64,000 nucleotides of DNA, from contig JAVTLE010000005.1 of NCBI GenBank assembly GCA_033439295.1, positions 794,501 through 858,500 on the forward strand, in the 5' to 3' direction. Position 1 is the stretch's first letter; each line of letters opens with the position of its first letter. The translations under genes were made by a program, and so were the position numbers. A model generated the notes under the pieces. That model had not been told where the DNA came from and did no database searches. It saw only the letters and a program-made list of their open reading frames with translations. The stretch comes from Deuterostichococcus epilithicus (Eukaryota > Chlorophyta > Trebouxiophyceae > Prasiolales > Stichococcaceae). Positions 22,812-33,040 of this stretch are shown piece by piece.

Positions 22812-24276
22812 ATATTCTATTTGGGCACAAGTGACCTCCCCACACGACTCTTGGGCGCTCCGCTCCCCACATTCCGCCGCCATTGCCAAGCACCTGCGGC
22901 ATACGCGACGCACGCAGCACCCTCGAACTGACTAATATTTTCCGGCTGCGGCGGCGCCGGCGCCGGCGCCGGTGCTGCCGGCGCCGCCGTACCCACCGCA
23001 GCATGGCAGCGCCGGGTCTAAGCCTCTGTTCCTAGACTCTTTTGGGCGATGTCACTGCGGCTGTCGACTGCCATTCGTGTTTTCTTTCAGATTGCATTCG
23101 CATTCGCATTTGCATTCAATTCGCATGTTGATCAGGACACAACAGTCAAGGTTGCATTTGCGTTAGCATCCGCAGGGGTGCTGGTTGTTGAAAAGCAATT
23201 TGCTAACAGAAGGTACATCCAAAAGTCGACCACTTCTCTTGTATGTGCAAAGCCATCACATTTGATGCTTAGCAAGAACGGACACAATGTCATCTTGAGT
23301 CCCTTTCCACCCCACCGCTCATCGATGAGGGCAACTTTCGGGTAACCGCCCCTTCCCCCTAAATCAAACAGTGTTTAAATCGATACAAGATGACCGCCCC
23401 CAAGCCGAACAGCCGCAAGAACGCCTTGCACCTTGTTGTGATGCCAGAAACCGGTGTGCGATAGAAAAAGACATAAAAGATATAAAAGAAATAACAGATA
23501 AAATATAACCTGTACCTTTCTTACTTTTACATGTATTGCTATCTATTTAGAGTCATGTATATTTTTTGTTTTATTGTTTTATTTGTAAAAATTTGTAATT
23601 TTATAACAATATTACAATTATTTATTATAATTTTACTTCATAACTATCTACAAAACTTATTTTGCGCCTATTTTGCGCCCGTCGCAGGGTCAAAAAATGG
23701 TTCAGCGTTTGAAAGAGCCTTGAGAGTTGTCTTTAGGTGTCCACGGTGCGCCTGCCTGCGGTGCACCTCGTCGAGATCTGCCGCGCCCCGCTCCAGCTGG
23801 AAGATCTGTACTAAACCCACTCAACTCGACGGCTCGCTTACGATCTGGCTTGCCGAAACCTCAAATACACAGCGATCATGCAGTTGCAACACATTTTGCA
23901 TGTTTCCGGCCTTCCCTCAAAGCTCCCTGTCATGGCGTCAGAAGGCAGCGATCGATAACAGCAACTAACGAGCCCTGAGTTTGCAGCCAGCCAGCGTAGA
24001 CATTACATGGACATGGACATGAACGTTACATAGAAATTATGGGAGGTGATATCACTGCTGCCAACAGACAACGTGTCCTTCAGCGAGCGCGGCGCCCGCA
24101 TCGCTGCGCATGAGGTCTGGCCCTCCGTTTCCACCACAGGGTGACGTCCAGGGCCCCAGCCCCTGCATGAGGCTCCGGCATCTCCTGTTGATAATGCACT
24201 CGTGCCGACTGTTGCCTGAGCTGTGTGACAAGCTTGGCTTGCAGCAAGCAGGCTACGCAACGCGAGGAGCCGTCAC
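22812..24276. other. Long spacer between reductases 2 and 3
   Basis: This spacer of about 1.46 kb contrasts with the 213 bp between copies 1 and 2. It starts with GC-rich sequence including GCCGGC repeats (about 22945-22990), passes a hexamer-like CATTCGCATTTGCATT tract (about 23095-23130), then an extremely AT-rich island (23460-23665), and returns to GC-rich sequence from about 23690. I found no supportable gene. An AT-rich open frame at about 23531-23968 is composition-driven. Confidence 0.55.
23460..23665. other. Extremely AT-rich island
   Basis: About 200 bases consist almost only of A and T, with runs of T, A and TTAT, and are flanked on both sides by GC-rich nuclear sequence. The base composition resembles organelle intergenic DNA or an inserted foreign fragment. 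No organelle gene is recognisable in it. Confidence 0.8.
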
Positions 24277-26377
24277 ATGGTGCAGACGGCAGTTGTGACC
24301 GGCGCGACAGGCTATGTGGCCACTGAGCTCGTGTCGCAGCTGATCCGAAAGGTGGTGCTTGGACGGACACAACACAATCTACAATAGAACATGTATCTAT
24401 CTTAGGGTTCTCCACGCATCCGGCTTAAACGCAGCGGCTTTGACGTCTAATTGGCGTTTGTGGTTCACAGGGGTACAACGTGCGTGGCACGGTGAGGACT
24501 AAGAGCAACCCGGCCAAGTATGGCGCCCTCATCGCGCTGGCGGAGGCCCTATCAGGTGCGACACCGTGTTGATGCAGCCCTGAGTTTGTTTTCCCTGTCT
24601 GAGCACTCGAACAAGGAGCACAAACTTGCGGCATGCGACACGCACTCAGAGCCTCCAATGCGCTTGCCGCCACAGCACCCCGCCTGCTGCCCGTCAAGCC
24701 GCCCCAGCTGACGCCGACTGGTGTACTCGCCATCATTGACAATATTTCCAGTCAAGTTAACCAATTCATACAGCTGATACTACGGCGCACCTGTTCCTGC
24801 CGCAGGCAACCTCGAGCTATTTGAGGCGGACCTCACAACGCCGGGCAGCTATGATGCCGCAGTCAAAGGTGCCGATTATGTGTTCCACGTCGCTTCCCCG
24901 GTGCCCAACTCGGTGAGCGCTGCAATCCCTCAGCTGTCTCGCCATAGGACTTTGATTAGTCTGGCCAAGCGTCGCAGCCATCTGTGGCCCTGCTCCTTCA
25001 TGCATGGCTGGTACGCTGTGGCACGCTGAAAAATGATGGATGTTTGCCGCAGGGGGACCCAGTGCGTGACATCATAGAGCCGGCCGTCACCGGCACCAGG
25101 AGCCTGCTGAGCAGTGTCGTTAAGTCCAAGGACACCGTCAAGCGCGTTGTGCTGACCGGCTCCATCGTAGGTGATGTAACATGCATGCGCAGACAGCAGT
25201 TGTGGTTGGCACTGCTGCTCAGGGGCTTGATTCTGGCGTCTCCGGCACTGCATACACGAAAGACGAAAGACGATGTATACGAAGGCGCATGATCATGGGG
25301 GATTATTGGTTTAAGCTGGCTGCTGTGCCTGCTTTGCAGCGGTTGCAGCGCTGGGTAATCCGGACGCGGCGCCCCCACTGAATGGCACTGCCTATACGGA
25401 AGCCTCGAGAAATTGCGCACTGATGCAACATTGAATTTTGCAAGCACAGGTGAAGGCAGAGGAGGCCGCCTGGGACATTGCCAAAGCAGAGGGCCTCGAC
25501 CTGGTGGTGGTCCTGCCGTCCCAGGTGCTGGGTCCCGTGCTGTCCCCCAGCGATGCCCCCTTCAGCGTCCAGTGGTTCAAGGTGGGAACTATCAATGTCG
25601 ACCTTGGTAGCGTGGCTCTAGCGGCTTGATGCGTGCATCAATGCCGATTCAGCCCTGCTGTTGCCTGCTGGCAGCGCATCCACCTGCTGCATGGCCCTGC
25701 CATGCTGCAGCTGTGTTGACAATGCCTGTTCCGCTCGAGCTTCAGGAAGTCTGCTGCATGCACCTGTACACATCACGCTGGTAGCGTCAGACTAGCGCGG
25801 CCGTCGTACCGGCGCGCCGGGGTGATCGAGGCAGTCGTGATGGTGTCCTGCATGCTGCGCACAGAGCCTGCTGGAGACTGGATCGGTGCCACAATTCGGC
25901 CACCAGGTCGATGTGCGGGACGTTGCCAAGGCGCACATCCTGGCAGCGGAGGTGCCGACCGCGTCTGGCCGCTACATTATATCGATGGACAAAGCCCCGA
26001 AGCTGTCCACAGCTGTAAGATGGCTGCAGGTGCGCACCAGGTTTCTGGCTCGGGTGTCGAATGGCCCCCCAGTGCGTATACCGTCCGCATGTCTCGGGTA
26101 GGTGGTCGCCTTGCGTAGGTGGACGTTGCTGCCGGACAAGGCGCTACATCTGCTGCCGCTGACGCTGCTGATGTATGCGCCACAGGAGCGCTTCCCGGAG
26201 TACGACCTCATGGCGGTGTCCGAGGATAAGCCCGCTGAGTTTTTCGTTGACAATAGCAAGGCGGCCGAGGAGCTGGGGCTCAACCTGACGCCGGCTTCGG
26301 CAACATACCTTGACATGGCCCTCGCACTTGTTTCGTTTGGCATTGCCCACCCGAAAGTGATGGGCTCGGCTGCTTAG
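24277..26377 (+). CDS. NAD(P)-dependent reductase, DFR/CCR type (copy 3), damaged exon 5
   Basis: This is the third paralogue, with the same exon plan: 24277-24351, 24471-24555, 24806-24912, 25053-25170, then 25450-25581, 25865-26029 and 26186-26377. [92 protein letters not shown] and the C-terminal exon are well kept. The exon that should carry EEDWN and the catalytic YxxxK is not intact. After an acceptor at 25348 it reads [18 protein letters not shown], then diverges and reaches TGA with no suitable donor before exon 6. A degenerate look-alike (25197-25320) lies in the preceding intron. The gene is therefore either a recent pseudogene, an inactive reductase-like protein, or locally misassembled. 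In the last case only this region would change. Confidence 0.7.
25197..25320 (+). other. Degenerate exon-5-like segment in reductase 3
   Basis: After ACAGCAG this segment reads [20 protein letters not shown] in the phase expected for exon 5, resembling NGTAYTE of the downstream copy and [11 protein letters not shown] of copy 1. It is only about 29 nt from the exon 4 donor, too close for a normal intron, so it looks like a remnant. Confidence 0.4.
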
Positions 26378-26809
26378 AGACTGGCTATTGCCTGGGTTGT
26401 GCTATCGGAAGGATCACGCAAGAGACTGGGCGGCACAGCTCTCACCTGTACTATACCCACCTGGATCCATTGTGTGCGGACTACTATAGAATGTGCCAAC
26501 TTGATGGTCAGCAGCGGCAGGCTCTGCATGTCCATGTGTTCAATACATGACTGCTTTATCTTCTCGCGAACTTTTCAGAGAAGTTTGATCAAAGTTCATT
26601 GAACCATTTCGAGATTGTTCAGCTGATGTATCTGGCTGTCATCAGCTGAACTGATCATGAGTGTATAAGCAGTCTGGAATTCACCAAGCTCCGATGGCAT
26701 ACAGAATTGCTGGAGGCTTCCTGACTGACAACCAAACCACCACCAATACCACCTGACGCTTCATCCTGGCACACGACGTACCACAAGCCATGCAACATGC
26801 CAGAATGAC
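26378..26809. other. Convergent 3' intergenic region
   Basis: This lies between the stops of reductase 3 (plus) and the signal peptidase (minus). It holds both 3' UTRs. I saw no other gene or structured repeat. Confidence 0.5.
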
Positions 26810-28569
26810 CTATTTGATCGCCGGCGCCGGCTGCAGCGCCTGCTTTGCTGACTGAGTGTAGTCGTGCATGGTGCCGAACTTCGTCAGTGGCCAGTAGTAG
26901 AAGCAGGCGCGCCCGGTCACATTTTTCACAGGCAGCGGCCCCCAGATGTGAGAGTCGTAGCTGTTGTTGCGGTTGTCGCCCATCACGAAGATGTGCCCAG
27001 CTGGCACCTGCACAGGCAGGCAGTTTATGGGTTGACAGTCTGTTGACGACATATATCCATGACAGCAGGCTCGTTGGCGTGCACACTACTGCCGTTGTGC
27101 GCACGGTTAGACGCCACATAAATGTCACTTCCTCTGGCAATTGTCCCTGGTACGTTTTCGGAACTGCTTGCCATGCAGAGCATCTCGACATGATCCAATC
27201 CGCAGGCCAACGAGCAACTGCAGCAGGCCACACATGGTGACACCCAGGAACCCACCACCGTTTTGGCGAGCTTGTAGGTGGGGGTCTCCAGGAGGTAGGG
27301 CTCGTCTCGCGGTACGCCATTGACTATGAGCCTGCCGCCTTTCACTTCCACGCTGTCGCCGGCACCCGCCACCACCCGCTTGATGAAGATCGATGTTTCT
27401 GAGAACCTGCGGATGCAGCGACAGGCGTCTGTTAGGGCCGCCTGTGTATAGTCTGGACCGACTGACTCCACTGTCCTCGCTGCAGTCCATTGCTGCCGCG
27501 ACCTCGGCGCTGCCACTGGGTGCCGCTGCCACGCCCGCAAGCTGATGCTGCCGGACGAGGTTTTACTATGAAGGTCCTCGCTGATGAGTCTGTCAGTGTT
27601 GCAGCACCAACACCTCGAGCCTCAGTGTGGAATAGTGGAGGAGGCACACCAGCCGTTGTCGTCTGGGACGACCCCCTGGGGCGGCTGGAAGGTCACGATG
27701 TCGCCCGCGCGCGGCGGGTGCTGCCGGTAGCTCAGCTTCTCGATGACCAGCCGGTCGCCGATGTCCATGCCCGGGTACATGGACAGGGAAGGGATGAAGC
27801 GCGGCTCCGCAATGAATCTGCGCGTGCACATCGGGATTCACATGCACTGCGGAGCTCGGGTCAGGTGCGTCGCAGTGGCCCACCACGAAGTCACATATGC
27901 ACTCACACTGGGCAGCAAGTACTGATGCCTGAGGCATGCCAAAGTATGACAGTGGGCTGCTTGCTGACGATTGGTCGAAGCCGTGCTACTGGACATGCTC
28001 TTCCGGCTGGTCCGTCAAGCGCTTGGTCAGGCATGCACAAGGCGGCAGGCGTCACTGGGACCGACCATGCAGTAGCAGCGCAGACTCACAGTCGGATGCC
28101 ATACGACACCGCGAGCGCCACGCCAATGGTCACGGCATCGTCTGCGCGGATCCAGTCGCGCCATATCCGGTCCGATGCCTCGGGCTGCTCCTTTGGTGGC
28201 TGACTCTCCGGTCGCTCCTCATCTGTGAGGCGTTCATACATGCAGCTGAGCTTGAACAGACAGCCGCGCCAAAGTATCACGACGCCATTCAGGCTGGCCT
28301 GTAGAGGTAGACGTGCAGCAGAGCATTGCGACAGCGCAGGGGTATTGATGCACGGATGCATCGTCAGAACATGTTTGGCTTGCAGCGCAAGATCGCATTA
28401 TAGCAGCGCATATTCCCGCGATGCAAAGCACCTTTGACTGGCGGCGCTGATTCTGGGGGCGTCGAGCCGCTGCCGCCGCTGCCATCTGCCTGAACCCTGC
28501 AGCTATGCCGGGCTGAGCGGCCTGCACAGAAGATAGCGGCTCCCTTGCGCCATATGTTGCAGATAGCAT
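26810..28569 (-). CDS. Plastidic type I signal peptidase (thylakoidal processing peptidase)
   Basis: This serine-lysine protease removes thylakoid-transfer and envelope signal peptides. On the minus strand exon 1 begins [20 protein letters not shown] and is Ala/Arg/Gln-rich, as expected of a plastid transit peptide. The next exon reads [20 protein letters not shown] and then [17 protein letters not shown], the single membrane anchor. [20 protein letters not shown] carries the catalytic Ser (IPSLSMYP, about 27790). [19 protein letters not shown] (about 27390) carries the catalytic Lys in [16 protein letters not shown]-like sequence ([20 protein letters not shown], about 26990) and the end [15 protein letters not shown] close the fold; TAG is at 26810-26812. 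All signature boxes are present. An Ala-rich open segment just upstream (28744-28569) could be additional 5' exon sequence, so the exact start is uncertain. Confidence 0.92.
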
Positions 28570-29489
28570 CAGCGTTTGCGAGCGAATCTGCGACAGTCTA
28601 TGGAGAATCGTTGGTTGAGCTCACGATTGCAAGCTTGCAGCCGCAGGACACTTGCAGACCTGGGTAGCGCCGCGGCGGCGCCGCCCAGAGCTTCACGCTC
28701 AGCCGCGGCTGCCTGTTGCCGCCGGGCTGCGAGGGCTGCTGTAATGAGCACCTGCTGCAGCGTATGCATGACGCAAGATGTCACGTTGCGCAGCAGTGAC
28801 AAGGAAAAGCATGCGCATGGCGCGGCGCAGAGCTGCCAGCATGCAAAGCGCGTTTCCTCACGCGTTGACACCTGGTGCAGATGCTCCGTTGCTGTATGGC
28901 GCTCGTCTGGAATTTGAAGCAGCGTCCTGATTGTGCGTGCGCTGACAGAATTGCACTGTGTGCCGACTGCATTCCAACGTGCTGTCCGACCTCAAAAGGC
29001 ACTCTGCAGGCGGAAGGCCGGCACTTGCAATGCTCTGCACAACAACGTGCAGTGCTTATCCACGAGCGCAAGGCAGACAGAACATCGACAGCCCGCGCTG
29101 GCCGCAAGTGCTTGCAGCAGGGTCGAGATTGGTCCGCACCTCTGCAAGCAACGGGGCAATTTCGCATCGCTGTGGAGTCAGCACTATCTTCGGAGCCAGC
29201 GCCACGGTGCAGCGATCGCTTCTTCACGCTTGCAATTGGGTCGGATGATCTTTGCTCCGGCTGCTGCTCGCAACTCGAGCCGTACTGTGGCGTGATTGCA
29301 TCCCGAGACTAACCCACTTCGAGTGACACTGTGCAGTAGGAGCGATTCCCTGACCACCTTCTGACCACCTTTCCAAAGACCTCTTCGGCTCGACCTCGCA
29401 ATCAAAAGCTTGTTTCGGGGGAAAGGACTAGCAGCGATCTCATTGCTTAGACCGCAGAACGAGAATCGAGTCTCCAGCGCCGCGCAGCC
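28570..29489. promoter_or_regulatory. Divergent intergenic region, signal peptidase / FBPase
   Basis: About 920 bp lie between two divergent starts. The part next to the peptidase contains a minus-strand open Ala/Arg-rich segment that may be 5' UTR or an extra transit-peptide exon. Nothing else was recognised. Confidence 0.45.
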
Positions 29490-32400
29490 ATGCCGATGAA
29501 ACACTCGCCATCCGGCAGCCACATCAGGGATGCGGCGGCGCAGGAGCTGGAGAACACCGAACCGGAGACGCTATCCAGCTGGATCCTCACGCAGCAGCAC
29601 CTGCGCGCGCCGGAAGCGCAGGGCAACCTGACACAGCTGCTGACCGCCATTGCCGTCGGTATGAATGTTAATCGTATTTCTGATGAAGATGTTGCAGACT
29701 ATGCGCTATGCGTGATTGCGACAGAGGCTCCGTAACACACCGCACGACCTAGCAGGCCAGTGTGCTGACTTGGGCCTGTCTTGCGTATGTGCAGGCTGTA
29801 AATTTGTTGCCTCGGCGGTCCGCAAGGTGTGTCGATGATGGACATTCTCACACCACCTGCTGTAGTGACATGGCCGCGCCAAGATGCCGAAGTGGTGCCT
29901 TGAAGTGAAGTTTGAGCATCAGGACCCCCGCTTGGTGCGCCTGCTTGCGCGCCGCATATTCCACCTCGCCAGAGTACGGCGCCGGCATTGTGCAGTGCTG
30001 AGGGCAGGCGGCCGCCAGCAGGCTGCTCAAAGGCAAGCAGCGTATTGGCAGTCATCTTGCAGGCAGGGCTGGCGGGCATGCTGGGCATGGCCGGTTCGGC
30101 CAACGTGCAGGGCGAGGACCAAAAGAAACTGGACATCCTCGCGAACGATGTGTTCATCAGCCTGCTCACGGTGCACGTTTCTTGCGTTGGCTTGCTTTAG
30201 CGAGTGCGAAGCGCACCCAGATGTGAGCTCGGCCTAATTGTCCTCCTGCGTGGTGCCTATGCGGAATGTGCGCGGCAGTTCATGCGGCTGTACATGTCAG
30301 TGCGCACCAGAAGACACACGAGATTTGTCGCAGAAGTTGTTTAGACAACCCGCTTTGCCTGTGCTGCAGCGCTGCAAGCAATGCGCGGTGCTCATCTCGG
30401 AGGAGAACGATGAGCCCATCATAGTAGACCAGGAGCACCGGGGCGGCTACTGCGTGACCTTCGACCCCCTGGACGGCAGCTCCAACATCGACTGCGGAGT
30501 GTCCATCGGCACAATTTTTGGCATTTACCCTGTGCGCGAGGGCTCGACAGGCGACGAGTCTGATGTGCTGCGGGTGCGATGCGCACCGGCAGCATTTGCA
30601 GGCTTCATCATTGCCGCAAATGCTCCGCATAGGCCTGTCTGGCAAGATCCCAGCCAAACTACTACATACATGTTGAACATGCCCTGCTATCCAGCCCTGC
30701 TATCCTGCATTCTGCACACAGCGGCACAGCGGCAGTATGGCGCGGATGGTAGCATGCCGGGCTGCAAGCCTGCCTGTCGCCAGGCATCACTGATGCCTTG
30801 TGCTTCTCATGTCGCAGCCTGGGCGGGAGATGGTGGCAGCCGGGTACTGCATGTACGGCAGCAGCTGCTGCCTGGTGCTGTCGCTGGGGCAGGGCATTTC
30901 GTCTTGCTTCACGCTCGACCCGTCGATGGGCGAGTTCATCCTGACGACTCCGAAGGCGAGGACGCACTGACAGACTGCCATGCTCGTTCGTGTCCTTTCT
31001 GAGATTGGTGGTGTGCGGTCCTCAAGCTGAATGGGCTGCTGCGCTTGGGTGGCTTTTTTGTCTTTGAGTCGTCCATGTGACTTGTGAAGTTGCTCTGGCG
31101 ATGTCAGATGGAGGTGCCGACGGTCGGCAAGATCTACTCCGTCAATGAGGGCAATGCGCAGAACTGGAATGCGCCCACCACAGAGTGAGCACTCCCTCAT
31201 GTCCCAAGACTGGGCGTGCAAGCGTTGCATGCGCTACAATCGCTATCTGGTCCCTGCCGCATTGCGCCTGACGCTGACGCCATCATGTGCGCGCGCTTGT
31301 GCATGCGGTCAGACTTCCGCATCCAGCTGCCGGAACCAGTTTGACCATCTGTCGTCTTTGTGGCTGACAGCTACGTGCAGGAGTGCAAGTTCCCACAGGA
31401 CGGTCAGAAGCCCAAGTCGCTGCGCTATGTGGGCAGGTGCGTGGGCGCTTACAGGTCCCATCCTGGTCTGCAGCCTTTGTTGTCCACCAGCCGGACTTTT
31501 GCCCGCATGCGCTACATTGTCGGCCTGCCCCAGCCCCGACTCCCAGCAAAGGTGGCCTGCAGCGGTCTGCAACCATCTGTGCTGGCCGGCCGATTCAAGC
31601 CGCAGTCAACATTGCCCTCACCACAGAAACGCCATGCCCGCGCAGCATGGTGGCAGACGTGCACCGGACCATCCTGTACGGCGGCTCCTTCCTGTACCCC
31701 GCGGACGCCAAGAGCAAGCACGGCAAGCTGCGCCTGCTGTACGAGGTGTGGTGGCTGCTCTTCGTTTGGCGATGCATGCTGCTGCCTGGGCCGGACCACC
31801 CGCCAGATGCCCTGTGGCACCAGGAGCGCCTCTGCCATGCAGCTGCACTTGACAATCACAGCCTCCGGTTGTGGCGCTGAGCCGGTGACTTGTGCAAAGA
31901 TGGCCTGGCGCTTGACGGCTTGCTGCCCTCGTCACGCAGGGCAACCCAATGGCTTTCATCACCGAGGTGCACTTCCCTTTTTTCCAACATCTTTCAATGA
32001 TGCTGACCTGCGACGTATCTAATAGCCGCCGTTTCCCTACGTTCACCCACTCCTGACTGGTTTCGAGCAAGTGAACAGCTGAGGCGCTGTTAAGCCATGG
32101 CGCTTCCAGATTGGGAACCGCAGCCTGCGCTGAAGCTGGTGTGTGACTGCCACTACAGAACGCGGGCGGCCTGGCGGTCAGCGGCACGACCCCAGTCCTG
32201 GACCTGCAGCCCAAGCACATCCACGAGCGCAACCCCATGTAAGTGAAGCGATGCAGATCATGACATGCATGCCGCCATTATGACCCTCAAGTGGACAACG
32301 AGTGCATGCCACACTTGCTGCAGCTGTCCCTGCCTGACCTACCTGGGTCCTGTGCTTCCTGTCCCAATACTACCCCGAGGACTGCCACGCCCAGCAACCT

Positions 32401-32531
32401 GAGTGTAGCATGAGCAGGACGGGTGTGTCCTGTGCATCACGTTTAGTGTCCATGTGCGCAGTTTCCTGGGAAGCAAGACGGACGTGGAGCGCATTTTGCA
32501 GCTGCACAAGAAGCATGGCGTGACAGAGTGA
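29490..32531 (+). CDS. Fructose-1,6-bisphosphatase, cytosolic type
   Basis: This enzyme hydrolyses fructose 1,6-bisphosphate to fructose 6-phosphate in sucrose synthesis and gluconeogenesis. Exons in order: [20 protein letters not shown] to AIAVG (29490-29660), [10 protein letters not shown] (about 29800), [20 protein letters not shown] (about 30070), [19 protein letters not shown] and the metal/substrate motif [20 protein letters not shown] (about 30460), [17 protein letters not shown] (about 30820), [28 protein letters not shown] (about 31110), [18 protein letters not shown] (about 31380), [20 protein letters not shown] (about 31660), GNPMAFITE (about 31940), [20 protein letters not shown] (about 32165) and [19 protein letters not shown], with TGA at 32529-32531. 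There is no plastid transit peptide and no Cys-containing redox insertion between GIYP and PGREMV. This marks the cytosolic isoform, which thioredoxin does not regulate. Confidence 0.95.
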
Positions 32532-33040
32532 GGCCCGGCGAGCGGCAGACGCGTCGGGCAGGCAACTAGGTACCTTAGCCACCAGGAGAGCACGAGGGAT
32601 GCCACGCACCTATTTTGAGAATCTGAAGAGCGTACAGTGAGTACTGCAGGGCCTATTTTTGGGGGGTAGATGCATTGCTATCTGGCAGTGTTGTGCGCCA
32701 CAGCGCGCGATCGGTGAGATCCATTCCATGCTGAAGTGGTTTGTGTAGGACCGGCACCACTTGAAAGGGATTGTTTTGCGGGATTCGGATCTGCATGTGC
32801 AACAAGCATGGGGACACAGCAGAGATGCGGGAGACACCTCTCTCGCTCTCTGCGTAGGAGCACCAGCTTGAAAGGCAAATTCGTCCCTCTCTGCAGAGGG
32901 GCAGCATGCCCGGTCGACCCTAGAAGGCCATTGTCCGGCTCCAGGCGGCAATTTATGCATCTGCAGCATTCATCACATTGCAATTGAGATATATTGACGG
33001 CAATACAGTCGACCGCCGAGTGACAGCCCAAATTGCGCCG
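32532..33040. other. Intergenic region, FBPase / Pus3
   Basis: About 510 bp between two co-oriented genes contain the FBPase 3' UTR and the Pus3 promoter. No gene or notable repeat was seen. Confidence 0.5.

Noticed and set aside
22945-22990. GCCGGC-rich tract as a possible CpG-type promoter element
   Set aside because: It lies downstream of reductase 2 and far from any start; it is a simple-sequence tract.
23531-23968. Hydrophobic open frame in the AT-rich island
   Set aside because: The Ile/Phe/Leu content follows from AT composition. There is no recognisable organelle or transporter motif, and the frame runs on into unrelated GC-rich sequence.
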